A DNA stretch of 64,000 nucleotides from contig CAJNYU010002713.1 in the NCBI GenBank assembly GCA_905331475.1, positions 62,001 to 126,000 of the forward strand, written 5' to 3'. This document shows, piece by piece, positions 25,533 through 37,714 of the stretch. The notes beneath the pieces are model-generated. The model worked only from the letters and a program-made list of their open reading frames with translations, searched no databases and was not told the origin of the DNA. Every line of letters begins with the position of its first letter. Position 1 is the first letter of the stretch. The DNA comes from Rotaria socialis. Taxonomy: Eukaryota > Rotifera > Eurotatoria > Philodinida > Philodinidae. Made by a program: the position numbers and the translations under genes.

Positions 25533-27307
25533 ATGGTGTTACCCCGAAAAACAAAATCAACTGGGATTCGGCACGAATTAAATAATAGTATAAAAAAATC
25601 TAAGGCGATAGCAACGAACAGTAAACAAAAATCGCTTCATACGAAACGAAAAAAATTAACGAAAGTAATATAAATTACAGAAAGAAAATGTTTCTCTTCA
25701 AAATAACTCATATGACCGATTTTCATTTTAGCGTGTGGATTTGAACGATCCATCAGCCAACACAATAACTTTACGTCGAAGTCGACGTTTAACTAATAGA
25801 AAGAAACAGTTATCAAATATACCTAGTGAATCAGCCTCTACATCAATTCTTACTTCGAATCCTCCTATTCCGACGAATTTAAATCCTATTAAAAAAAATT
25901 ATCCATTACGATCACGTGTACGGCGTGCATCATTAACAAGTAATAATCAAATTACAACAGTAGCAACAGCAAATCGTCGTTCACGTATATCAAAACAACA
26001 AGAATTAATATCCAAATCATTATCATCGATGGGTCTCCGTAATGGTAAAATAGTTAATTTACGTTCAACCATATCAGGTCCATCATCACAAACAAGTGAA
26101 GATCTCGCAAATCCGACTCTTCCATTAATTGCGTTCAATCCAGTGCCACGTCAACATCAACCACATAATTCAACATTATCAACATCGGATTCGTCAACAA
26201 ATTCATACTATAATAATAACAATAATAATAACGATTCCAATGTCGTGTGTCAATATCATTATTCAAATATTACAAATCATCCATCGTTAGATTCAAATAA
26301 ACATTTTCCAATTCGACTTGATATTCTTCTTGATCGGCCGCCTGTGTCACGCGAAAAACAAGTTGAATACGGATGGAATCATGATGATCGCTCAATGAAT
26401 ATCTTTGTTAAACATAATGATCCTTGCACTTTTCATCGACATGTAAATAGATAAAATTTAATCTAAGCAGAAAAAACAAGGATTTCGTTTTTCTTGTCGT
26501 ATTTATTTTAGCCTGTGGCACAAAGTACAGATGCTGTTCGATGTAAAAAAGGCTTTACTACGGGCATTCACGTGTGGGAAATCGAATGGTAAATATATAG
26601 ATAATTTAAATTCTATACATAACATGTACATATCTTAGGAATACAAGACAACGTGGTACACATGCTGTAGTAGGAGTTGGAACAATCAAAGCTCCACTTC
26701 ATTGTCCAGGCTATCAAGCACTTGTTGGAATGAATCAAGATTCTTGGGGATGGGATTTAGGTCGTAATAAACTTTACCATAAAGGTGTGAACAGTGTTTA
26801 TGCTTCAACACAGTATCCATCGTCCAGTTCTTTATCTCCGACAACCACAACAACGTCGACATTGACTGATCCAGCTGATGCTCTAAATAACAATGGTATC
26901 TCGTATCCATCGAAATCTGATGATTGTTTTGTAGTACCCGATAAATTTTATGTTGTTCTTGACCTTGAAGAAGGAACATTAGCTTATATTGTTGACGGGC
27001 AATACTTAGGTGTAGCATTTAATGATCTTAAAGATAAGGGTGCACTTTATCCAATGGTTTCATCAGTATGGGGTCATTGTGAAATAACAATGCGTTATAT
27101 CAACGGATTAGAGCGTAAGTTACAAAGTAAAATAGAGTTCGTCTAAAGTAATTTTTCTCTCTCTCTCTCTCTCTTCTAGCTGAACCACTGCAATTAATGG
27201 ATACTTGTCGACGAGTTATACGTAAAAGATTAGGTCGAACCAATTTACATTTAATTAATCATTTGACATTGCCTACTTCTCTGCGTAATTATCTGGTCTA
27301 TCAATAG
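25533..27307 (+). CDS. SPSB1: SPRY domain and SOCS box protein (SPSB1/4-like)
   Basis: Substrate receptor of an Elongin-BC/Cullin-5 ubiquitin ligase. Exons are about 25533-25664, 25732-26442, 26512-26588, 26639-27112 and 27180-27307. The N-terminal 235 or so residues are a basic, Ser/Asn-rich extension with a run of Asn codons (26208-26233) that is absent from vertebrate SPSBs. The SPRY domain follows: [120 protein letters not shown]. The target-peptide pocket residues around VWGH are conserved. A low-complexity insert of about 38 residues ([20 protein letters not shown] and flanks) lies after [13 protein letters not shown]. The SOCS box is [14 protein letters not shown]...[12 protein letters not shown]. 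The length of about 506 aa is nearly twice that of human SPSB1/4. The symbol indicates the family; SPSB1 and SPSB4 are not distinguished. Confidence 0.92.
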
Positions 27308-27530
27308 AACAATATTTTTCGTTTTTCCATTTAATTGTACAAGAGAGACCAAGATGATTTAGAAAGAAATCAATAATTTTTTGTTCACTCTCTTTTCTAA
27401 GTGTGTTTTGTTTTGTTCAGTTTTGTTTTGTTCTACTTCTCCTGAGATTGAAACAAATCATACACAAGTTTCGTTTTTTCTTTTGTTGTTGTCACACTAC
27501 AGTTTTTTTTCCTTTTGATTTTTCTCTCTC

Positions 27531-27565
<35 letters not shown>

Positions 27566-28158
27566 CATATACATATATTACTTAAACAGTGCTCTGTATC
27601 ATAGAGATAGATTTTTTTCTTCTGGTTTATCTTTGATTCTCTCTTGTTTTCTTTTTTTGTTTGCTTATTCTCCCACTTCAATCTCACATACACGAATCAA
27701 AAAACACAAGAAACATGATCACACTGAAATAAATAATAAACACAACATCTTTCTTTTTTTTTTGTCATGTACAAGTGTTATTTGATGTTTGTGTGGTGAA
27801 TCTTCTTCTTTTTTTTTCCTTCATTGCTGTAAAAGAGTGAGCTGTGAATTATGGCATTTGTATATACATAAAGCAAAAACGGAAAAAAATCATATAAAAA
27901 CATTGAAAGATACTTTATTGATTTGGCTATAATTATACTTGCAGATTCTTGTTTTTAGTGCTTTTCCCTCTAATTACTAAACATGACAACGAATACATTT
28001 TACAATCCGACAAAGCAAGATTTAGAGCAAAAAGTTGTTCTTCGATTTCATTGTTTCTTTTTTTTCCGGATAATAGAAAACGTGTGCCACTTGCTAATAT
28101 TAATGAAAGATTGCCAAGAAAACGTCCGAATCATAATAATGGTCTAACAGTTAAGAAA
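27308..28158. other. SPSB 3' flank / PrimPol 5' region
   Basis: T-rich sequence with a (TTA)n microsatellite. From about 28080 the frame of PrimPol is already open and resembles its N-terminus (RVPLANINERLPRKRP), but there is no in-frame ATG before 28159. An upstream first exon joining near 28079 (AG before AAAACGTG) is possible. Confidence 0.45.
27531..27565. repeat. (TTA)n microsatellite
   Basis: About 11 perfect TTA units in the probable 3' UTR of the SPSB gene. Confidence 0.9.
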
Positions 28159-30558
28159 ATGGCACATCCAACAAGAACGTTTCGGACGCAAGCCGAAGCA
28201 CTCGAATATATGAATGAACAACAACAAAAAAATGAAAAGAATAGTTACACAGGAAATATGAGAAATGAATTTGAAAAAATATTTTTCTTTGCTTTATTTT
28301 TTTGTTAGGATGAAATTTTATATTTGTTCAACTTTGAATCACAGCCAGGCGGAACACGACGATACCAAGTCGCCGATATTGATGTTTTTATTCATGAATA
28401 TTAGTGAGTGTTGTTTATTGTCATAATAATTATTTTAAAACAATAATGTAGTCAATTGCCGGCGAATCAACGACACTGTTATGAAATCATCGTTGATAGT
28501 ATAAAGAACTTTTCGATTAATGTTGATGGATTAAGCTCCTTTTTTTCTTGTAGAAAAACCATCGAAACTTTATTTTGATCTTGAATACGATATTACTGCT
28601 AACCCAACGATTGATGGACCTAAGCTAACAAACAATTTCATCCAGGTGTGAATCCATATCATTAGTTTTATATATCCATAACTATTCATATTACATATAC
28701 ATGAAGGATGTCCATACTCTACAGTTGATTACTTAGAAGAATTCACTTCAAGTTTTATTATTTGAGTATATACCTTAAAGAGAAAGATTTATACGTAGAA
28801 TGTAAATTATCTGAGTTCTTCTTCAATCCTAAAGTCTGGACATTCTTAATGTATAGTCAACAGAATAATGATCTATTAGCTTTTTCTAGTTTGTACTTAG
28901 TTTTATGCGTATAAGAAGTGACGAACTGAATTATTCTGCTAAAGATGTACTCGTTCTAGACTCAACGTAAGTGATTGAAATTTTGAATAGTAAAAGCAAA
29001 AACAAATTGTTTTTTTTCATGCAATAGATCATCAAGAAAATTTAGTCGCCATCTAATCTTTCAAACTAAAGATCCATTCTTAGATAATCAAGCTGTCGGA
29101 AAGTTTGTGGATCTCATCCTCGAAGATATTCACGGCTGCTTAATCAATCATCAATGTGCAGCAACTGAAAATGTTTCACCATTCGAAAATCAACAAACAT
29201 CATTAACGTTGGATTCGACGGTTTTCGCGAAGAATCTTCTAGTTTCACTCCAGCCATATCTATCTCGATTTGAACATTGTACATGTGTTGATGACGATTC
29301 ACAACTACGTTTTAGAGATATTATTGAATTTGTTTTAAACAAAAATGGTAACAATGGAATAACATGGTTTTGTGATATAGGTAATTCTTCCACATTGAAA
29401 TATTTTTGTAAGTCTATTTCAAACATTATGTTGTTTTTCATTTCGTAGGTGTTTACACCAAAAATCGTGCATTTCGATTATTACGATCTAGTAAATTTGA
29501 TAAACTAGAATATTTTACTGTTGCACCTGAAAGTCAATGGAAACCACATACACAACGTCCTGATCCACATTTATCAGGGCCACCAACTGAAGCTGAACGA
29601 CAAATATTCATGGCTTCGTTAGTTTATTTTAATGGGTAAATAAATAAATGAGTGATCGAAAATTTCATCAAGGCAACATTTGTTGATCCGTTAGAAAGAT
29701 CCAGTGAGAATTCTTCGTGAGGTTCATAGAGTGGAAAAATAATGTCTGACGAGAAATCTCTAAATTAGTAATTTGAATTTTACTATAAATCTTTTCATTA
29801 ATCGAAACCTTCACATCCATATCCGTTGGTCTTCTCGCTTAACAAACCCTATTCAGTATTTATTATCGAGACTTTCAAAAGAGTTTCTGATTTTATTTAA
29901 CGACTTCAAAAATCTTCAACTAACTCCTGCAATGCGCAAACATGTTGTTCAGAAGACTACTTTCATTTTGCATAGTAATTCCATCTGAATAATAAATTCT
30001 TAATTTGTAGGCCCATTCGACGTTTTATTCACGTCGATGATGTATGCACAACTAGTAATACGAAATCTGTAAATCCACGTTCACAACAATCATCATACGT
30101 AATAGACGATCTCGACAAGGTGCGATTAGATTATCCTGAACTTGCCAATTTCATGGATAATGTTGCACAAAATAAAAACGATGCTGCAGGTGATCAACGT
30201 ATGAGTCGTCTATATAAAGCTAAACATATTCAAAATGATTTTCGATGGGAGATCGGTTTCTTATATGCTGGCAGTTACAAATATTGTGAACGTATTCAAC
30301 GGCATCATAAAAATAATAACATCTAGTAAATTCAAATTTGTTTTGCTTTCTTAGTTAACAAATAGAATCGAGTCTTTTGTATTTAGCTTTGTAGTCGATA
30401 TGCGTAAAGGAACTTATCGGCAAAAATGTCACGATTCAGATTGTCAAAATTTTCAAGGCATTGAAAAGCCATTACCAGCAAATACAACACCATGGTTAAC
30501 CGTAGTGAATCAAGACTGGGATAATATAAGTCCAAGGTCGATGAAAGAAACACTCTAG
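28159..30558 (+). CDS. PRIMPOL: PrimPol primase-polymerase (short C-terminus)
   Basis: Archaeo-eukaryotic primase that re-primes stalled replication forks in nucleus and mitochondria. Conserved blocks are HPTRTFRTQAEALEYMNEQQ, GGTRRYQVADIDVFIHEYYQ, RHCYEII, KLYFDLEYD (catalytic D-x-E), KDVLVLDSTSSRKFSRHLIF, WFCDIGVYTKNRAFRLLRSS, FIHVDD and ICK-like YKYCERIQRHHKNNNI, then VVDMRKGTYRQKCHDSDCQN. The zinc knuckle is complete (Cys-x6-His and Cys-x4-Cys, as in human C419/H426/C446/C451). Exons are about 28159-28250, 28311-28404, 28452-28501, 28555-28645, 28891-28968, 29030-29380, 29450-29635, 30011-30329 and 30387-30558. The protein ends about 30 residues after the knuckle (WDNISPRSMKETL*), so the acidic tail with RPA-binding motifs is missing. 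The first splice is irregular. The start is provisional. Confidence 0.9.
28698..28853. mobile_element. Possible MITE in PrimPol intron
   Basis: Imperfect inverted repeats of about 24 bp: TACATGAAGGATGTCCATAC at 28698 and TACATTAAGAATGTCCAGAC read inward from 28853. They enclose 156 bp of a 245 bp intron where other introns are about 50-60 bp. There is no coding capacity and no convincing target duplication. Confidence 0.33.
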
Positions 30559-30729
30559 TGAACCAATGGAAGAAGAAATTTATTTATATTTTCGTTATGT
30601 ATAGTGTATATTGTACAGCATTTGTTTGTTTGTTGATTATACTCTTTTTGTTTGAGATGAGAAACCTGGCCGAAAATGAGCTCATAAAATTTGTTTAATG
30701 TATTCTAGATGCTATAAAAAGTAATACAA

Positions 30730-32002
30730 ATGAGGTTTTCATTTATATTAAGAAATTTTAAGAATATTACAGAAGGTAAGACTATTTAAGAAAAAAGAAA
30801 AGAGAATTCTTGTTTCATTTTTATTTATGATTCTAGAGAGACTACCAAAACAGAAACCTTATTGGTTAACAAAATCAAATTTAGAAATTCCCCATAAATC
30901 TCGCGCCCTTGTGGATATTATTCAATCATACAAAGCTCGTGCTAATGAACCGGGATTTTTAAAAAGAACGATTTTAACGCGTAATTATCAACAACGAAAC
31001 AAGTGTGTCAATGATTTTTTACTTGTTGATTCATGATTAAATATATTTAAATATAGGTTTGCGGAGAAAGACTTTTTTGAACAAGGGCCGGACGTTTATG
31101 CAGCATCTCGCACCATAGAGTATGGCGGAAGATTTCGGATGAATGGTCGTCTGAAATGGGTTACTAAATTTGAAAAACCAAAGGGTACATTATCACTTAA
31201 TTTAAACTTTCAATTAGAAGCTGTGGATCTCTCGCAATCAATGATAAATGTCGACGGATTAGATCATTATGGTAGGTGAATATTGAGGTAGGATTGTGAT
31301 TTATTGTAATGTATATTCATCGAATGAAAACAACATACATACACTTCTAGAGAATCAATACTTTTCAAACGAAATTCTCGGATTCTATTAGAACCATTTG
31401 ATAGGAAAAGTGATCCTAAGGACAATTATTTTTATAAATTTACTAAATCTCTGATTGTTTTTATCGTTTATCGTTAAGAAACAAAAGATAGAGTTTAAAA
31501 TACTTCGCTTATGAATTTTCTAACTCAATGTTTTATTTTATCGTTTTAGTTGGTTGTGCAAATATTAAAGCTATGTATTTGGCTAAATGTCATCATGTAG
31601 ATGATTGGTTTCTATCTAGACTTGCTGATGACTTCCAAGATCAATTATTATTTCTTGATATAAGTGAATGTCCATCGGTTGGTATTACTGGAATACTTGC
31701 TCTCTGTCGTCTTAAGTATGAACGTTGCTGTTATTTTATCTGAAGACTTCTATTATTGTTACTCTTTTGTCAGGTCATTAAAAAGACTTCGTCTCTACAA
31801 TCTGCCTCCGTTCGCCGGTAAAGAAGTAGCAACCATGATCTTTGAAGAAAATGTGCCGGACTGTTTAGTCGAAGGTGTTGACTATGAAACTGCTGTAATT
31901 ACAGGACTTTTAACTGCAGGTGATACACAAAATCAAGAAGAAGTAAAAATGATTGACACAGTTAATAATGATCAAGAGCATGTCGAGGGTCGTGCACGAT
32001 AA
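30730..32002 (+). CDS. DMAC2: DMAC2 (ATP5SL) complex I assembly factor homologue
   Basis: Distal membrane arm assembly component 2, a mitochondrial leucine-rich-repeat-like protein needed to build the membrane arm of complex I. Exons are about 30730-30775, 30836-30999, 31056-31271, 31549-31712 and 31774-32002. The first exon encodes a basic amphipathic presequence (MRFSFILRNFKNITE). The body has KWVTKFEKPKGTLSLNLNF, LEAVDLSQSMINVDGLDHY, AKCHHVDDWFLSRL, LDISECPSVGITGILALCRL, LKRLRLYNLPPFAGKE and EENVPDCLVEGVDYE, which align block by block with human DMAC2 (CCHVDDWCLSRL, LPNCEVVGVDW). The C-terminal 35 residues are acidic and variable. It lies 171 bp downstream of PrimPol on the same strand, with its own likely start. 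The DMAC2L paralogue fits less well, because HVDDWFLSRL is specific to DMAC2. Confidence 0.88.
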
Positions 32003-33850
32003 TCTGCTCGTCAGAACTAGAATTAGGTTATTGTTTTTTTTCTATGTATTCTAGGTCAATGGTCAGGTTTTTTACTGTATTTAAAATTTGGTTTAAAAAA
32101 AATAAACATTTTTATGTTTTCAATAAATTCTACTTTTTTGAAATCAAATCTCAAAAAGAATATTCCTTTTCTGCAGGCATAGATAAACCCTCCGATTTCG
32201 ATATGCGATAAACTATTCATTCATGAAACAGATAGATCTCACGGCCGGCAGCAGTAGCGCTAATCAATAATATCAAAAAAAATAATTTAGTTATTAACAA
32301 GTGTGTAATTTTCCTGTTTGAAAATGATAGTATTTTAATACTAAGATTGTGTTCAGAATACAAAATGGCTTGCTCAATGAATTCATCAAGAATAACAAAA
32401 TAGAATAGGACAATAGAATGAATTTGACTATTTTCTTAATCTCACAGATGATAAAATGGAAGGTTCGCAAGATTTTCAGAAGAACTTCAACAACGTGGAA
32501 GCCTCTGCAGCACATCGTAGATAACGAAGATGGAAAAAAATAGATTCAGCTTGAATGCGCAACAAAATATCTATTATACTTGCGTTCAAAGACGAATAAC
32601 GAATCTTTTTCATACGAATGTTAGATGAAAAGTATATCAAATAGTCATTTTCGTGCGAGGAACAAAAACTAATACGTTAATGTATTTCTAACAAGTCAAA
32701 AAATAGAATAATGCCACCTGCTTCGATGAAGGACTGAATCAAAGAAAGAAACATGACGAAATAAAACGGAATCATTTTCAGTAGAATGCTGAATAAAATC
32801 GCGTAAAACTAGAATCGCAAATAGTCAATAACGTAAAAATAATTAGTTTAATTCTGTAGAAAATATTCTTGTGAAACTTTCTACTTGACTGTCTGTAAAA
32901 TATGCACCAATCGGCGTCAGAATTATTAATTTTTCATGTCAAAGACACGAATCAGTCTCATGAGTAGGAGTTCTAATTTATTTTTACTGTATAAAATAAT
33001 GAAAAATACAAGAATGATTTGCCTCCTTGATGGATGAATAGACAAATAATTTTTCTTCACATCAACAAGATTTTATTGAATGATACTTTTTAAAATGAGG
33101 ATAATAGAAAAAAGGCACTTTTTAGAATAAGTCACAGATTCGTTCTCGTACTATAATGTGATATAAGAATAAACCCATTGTTCACAATAAGGTGCTTTTC
33201 CACAACAATATAAATTCGCCGTTAACAATCAACACAAGTCTAAAATATTCATTCGATCGTTTGAAAGGATTTCTTGTTTCAAAGATCGCATCAGAAGTAT
33301 AACTAGCATTTATTCGATATGTCTCGACTTAGCTATTGTTGAATTTGTTCGATTCTTCCTATTCAACTCCTGTAAAAGAAAGTCAATGTGTCTGAGTGAC
33401 TGTCACTCTTCATACAAACGGAAATTAATTCTTTTCTTCCTCAAGATTAAAACAGATGTTGTGCCACTCCTATCACTTTCCTTTTTTTGTTGTTGTAACA
33501 ATACGTGCGTGACTGTACTATGCTAACTAAGTGAAACACGACAGAGAAATATTTCTTACACATATTGCTGTAGGCTGAATGAGTCATCATTTGCATATAG
33601 GCTTCGTTTTAGTCACACGCTACCAGTTGAACCCCTTTAGTATATGACTCACAGGAACGCGTATATTTTTTTCCAGAAGAAAAACAAAACTAAAATACAT
33701 ATAAAGATCTTTGTTATGCATACTTTTAGAACAAATTCACAAGCAGTACACGTGAAAATGTTTGACAAGATTTTTAATTAAAGCCGGGTTAGAGGAATAA
33801 AACAATATTGATTGTATTTGTTTAAAAAACGAAGAGACGAGACAGTAGAA
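32003..33850. other. Intergenic, no supported gene
   Basis: 1.85 kb, AT-rich. AATAAA-like signals near 32100-32130 probably serve DMAC2. The antisense 73-codon ORF (32294-32515) is not supported by any motif. Confidence 0.5.
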
Positions 33851-34369
33851 TTATAAACGTTCTCTATATCGACGCAGAAATTCTGATAGTACTGTTTGAT
33901 TCGAATAAAACTCTCGTATGTCTTGCCCGTTTAATTGAAGATTAATGTTTGTTCTTTTTGTTTGTTCAGTGAGTAGAGTTTCAATGGACTTAAGTGTACG
34001 ATTCATTTCTTCGAGTAATGATTGAATATCGTTCGATTTTAGATCAGCACTATTCGTTAAACGGTTTAGTTTAACGTCAGTTATTTTCCCATGAAATAAT
34101 ATATATGATATAAGAATAACTAATAAAATAAAAAGAGCCAGTCCAAACATTTTATCGGCTGATATACACGATGTCGAAGGGAAGCGACGATTTTTCGGAG
34201 AATATTTTTGTTCATCAAGAAGAGTTCGACGACTATCAATAGGTTCTACCGGCGTTTGAATAGCAATAATACCATCTTTAGCAGTTACGGATGTTGTCGT
34301 TGGATGAGCAGTGTTCGGATTGACAAATGCGGCAACGGGTTGTTCAACAAATTGATTATCATTACCCAT
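33851..34369 (-). CDS. Unknown single-pass membrane protein
   Basis: Uninterrupted 172-codon frame that I do not recognise. From the start: an Asn/Pro/Thr-rich N-terminus (MGNDNQFVEQPVAAFVNPNT), a basic stretch (KNRRFPSTSC), one strong membrane span at about residues 74-92 (MFGLALFILLVILISYILF), then a charged segment with heptad-like spacing (SLLEEMNRTLKSIETLLTEQ) consistent with a short coiled coil, and a basic C-terminus (FLRRYRERL*). Two N-x-S/T sites lie after the membrane segment, so the C-terminal part could be lumenal or extracellular (type II topology). Balanced composition, a clear domain architecture and ordinary codon use support a real gene. It may have additional exons. Confidence 0.55.
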   Translation of the reverse strand: MGNDNQFVEQPVAAFVNPNTAHPTTTSVTAKDGIIAIQTPVEPIDSRRTLLDEQKYSPKNRRFPSTSCISADKMFGLALFILLVILISYILFHGKITDVKLNRLTNSADLKSNDIQSLLEEMNRTLKSIETLLTEQTKRTNINLQLNGQDIREFYSNQTVLSEFLRRYRERL

Positions 34370-37300
34370 ATTTGACTAAATCTAAAGAAAATCTGAAACA
34401 ATCATTGGCGTTTTTTTTTTCTAGCTATGATTATTGTACGACGCACATAGATAAATGAGAGAAAAATTTTCCTATTGGTCGTTACTATTTTTTCTCCTTC
34501 TTTCTCTGGCACTAGACGTTTTTTTCCTTCTCAGAAACGATAATAAACGAAGAGAAAAAAGCCGCTGAATTTCCTCGTACTTTTTGTCTTCATCTGCTGC
34601 ATTCTCGCTCGTCCTACTCGACTCAATACAATATAGATATGAAGTGACTAATCGGCACATGCAAAAAAACAACAAATGGGGGTGATGCTCACACTAACAT
34701 CGACGCATCAAAGTTAATCGAATAGTTGATCCTTGTATGCACCTTCAATATTCATATTTACTCGTCTTGTTGACGCTGATGCATGATATATCGTTGTCTA
34801 ACTCATACAAAACTTAACCCTCACAATGCTTTCTCGCTCTCTCTTTTTTTTTATCGGTCGTATTGATCTTCGATGTGTTGGACGTATAGGCTCAAATATT
34901 TGATTTAGACTGTTAGTGTGCACAAGCATACCTCAATCAAATTGTCGAGAAACGTGATGATGTTAGTCTAAGATTGAATGAAGGTGATGCACATACATAT
35001 ATACATATGTATATATATATGTAAGCGCTGTTTATTTTCTCTTGTCGACGTTTCGCCTCATTGATCCTTTATATGTAGAAGAAAAAAAGTGAAAAAAAGA
35101 ACCTTGCTTGAGTGATTAATAGATGTATCATATTGTACATACAGAACAGTGCTTGTCGGTCAAGTGTTGAAGTTATACATCTGATGCACGAAAAAAAAAG
35201 AAGGATACGGTTGAACTCAATATTGTCTAATTAGAAGATAATGATGCTGATGAGCACAGCAATGTGCGTATTGGCAAAAAGACCACGAGATGCTATTTCA
35301 TTTTTGTTTTGTTACTCTCTCCATCGCTCGCTGTCTATACCTCTAGGATAGAAGCCTGAATAGGAGTCAGCTTGCTCGCTTTAGGAAAATAGTTCAATTT
35401 AAAGAATAGTATATAGAAACAAAAAAAAAGAACTTTCCTTCCTTATTCTGATTAAAGCTTCAGGCTCTATGCGAATGGGCTGTACCAGTGTATGACCACA
35501 ACAAAAGGAAATTGATTTTTTTTCATCTAATTTAAACGCTCCATGTGTCTTACTTTCTCATCATTTCACATCAAGTCGAGTGGATCGACACTTAGCAACT
35601 AGTTCTACACTATAGTCATTACTCATCGACCAGTCCAGCTGACATACTTTTTATCCATTTACACCTTTCCGGCTGACATATTCTCGCTTTATAGTCGTTT
35701 GGATTGTTTTAGTGCATGTCACAAAAAAGATCTCTCCGATGGATAAGACAATACAGTAGTGATTGATTAGAATCTATAGGCAATGAAAGATTACCCCCAG
35801 GCGCAAGCGCATCTTCTTCTTATTCTTGCTTGACGTGAATGCCTGTATATTTATTTCGAGGTGGTCAACGGTTAATTACAATCAGACAGTAAAGTTGCAA
35901 CACATGTGCTATTCATTTTTTTTTGCGTTCAGATTTGTTTGATCTCGTGCTCGCTACATACAACAGCGGCGGAATCGACAATTTATTTCCGATTATTAGT
36001 CTCGTCGCTTTTGCTTATGTTCGCTCTCCCGTTGCGGACAAGTAAAATAATCAATGATCTGTTGCTATTTTTTCCTTGTGTTTAGTTGAACCACATAGGA
36101 AACAAAGAAGAGAAATAGAATGTCCAAACTGAATCACATCGAGAGTAAAAAGGAAATGAGCACTTGCCACATGTTGGACATAGAGATAAGAAAAGCTCAT
36201 CAATCAATAACGATACTGTTCTAATCATGAATTTCACTTGATGATATATCTGGTTTCATTAATATGAAAGTTTACCATTGTCTTTTCTATTTCTTTCGGT
36301 TCCGTGCATTTCATCTTTCGTTGAGACTGCTGCATTAATGTTAATAGCATTATTATAGTAAACAAACCATTAGAGTTCATTGAACTTGAAGGAAACTGGT
36401 CTTTCTTTTTTTTTCCCCGTCTGTATTCACTACGCATAAAATTGTTTCTAACTGATTAAGGAAATTCCTGTGGTATTCGGACGTCATATGATCAAGAATA
36501 ATTCTTTTTTATAGCATAATGAAAACAGCTCGATGATTTTAATGAATGTAATATTTCAAACACCGATAGAATTTTAGTTCAGTATCGAAGGTGTTGATAT
36601 AATTTACAGTGGCTAAGAAACTTCTAGTTTTTTTTTTTTGAAATATCGTATAAAAGAACTGTTAGCATAGTCTCTGTGGAATTGAAATGTACAACATATT
36701 GTAGTTGCACTTACTAATCACGAATAGATTATTTTTTTTCTCTATCAATTTTCGTACATATTTTTTCAATATTCTCTAGCTGAATTCTCCAGAGACATCA
36801 TACAGAAGTAGTTGATAAGCTAGATCGAGATGTTATTCACATGCAATATTTGATTTTGTTTCATATAAAATTAGTAACAGAAAATATGTAGAATCAATTC
36901 CTAGACTATTGTGATGGAACTGATTTCTTTCATTGACTTTAGTGAATTGAATTGGCCAATAAAATATTCTCCCCGATCTTATCAATATCTACTGGAAAAA
37001 AGGTTTTAGTTGAAATAGAAATATAATTGCTGTTCAATGGTTTGCAACTGTCAGATGTTTTCGATCTTTGGTTGTTTTGAAAGAATAAATCATTTGCAAT
37101 AAAAACTAGAAAGTAGCATAGAATCGAAAGCTAAGTCTATTGAAATCGGCTTTTTATTCATTTCAACGACAAATAAATGTGTTTTTAATTTGATGGGATT
37201 GACAACTACAAATCGATTATTGAAGTTAATCTCAACTCTAATTTTCTTATTATGGAGCGATACACACGCTTCTGATACCATCGTAAAATAAAAATCTAGA

Positions 37301-37714
37301 ATATATAATTCATTCCTAAGGCCAACACAACATACTGTCAAGTTTTCATAGTATTAAAAATAGTTTCAAACATTTTCAATAAATATACCAAGATGAACAA
37401 CCAGAAAACAAGAGTTTAATGTTATCATTTCACTCGAATATCACAGCGAAATTAATAGTGCACCTATAAACGTAGAAAGTTTCGATGTATTCATCTTTGG
37501 TGAATATGGCAAATAAAAAATATCTTCGTCTACTGCACAAACTCAAATACCAAGAATATAAAAAAGAAAAATAGCATAAAGCCTTTAAGGCCTTTTCTCT
37601 GTGATGAAATTTAATATTAGATTGAAAACAATTTGATGGTGCATATTAATTTACTAAATTACATGGAATGTGTGTAAATCAGACACTCTGCCCATTTACA
37701 TTCGTTCTAGAACA
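34370..37714. other. Long gene-free region
   Basis: 3.3 kb with stops in all frames. Short ORFs (34472-34675, 36234-36437, 37090-37341, all antisense) show no domains. It holds a perfect AT palindrome at 34998-35015. I see no tRNA and no transposon termini. Confidence 0.45.
34998..35015. repeat. AT palindrome
   Basis: TATATACATATGTATATA is a perfect 18 bp palindrome inside a longer TA-rich run (34991-35022). It is probably a microsatellite-derived cruciform-prone sequence. Confidence 0.7.

Noticed and set aside
34998..35015. AT palindrome as a replication origin or telomere signal
   Set aside because: It sits in a plain TA microsatellite; no telomeric or origin-associated repeats accompany it.
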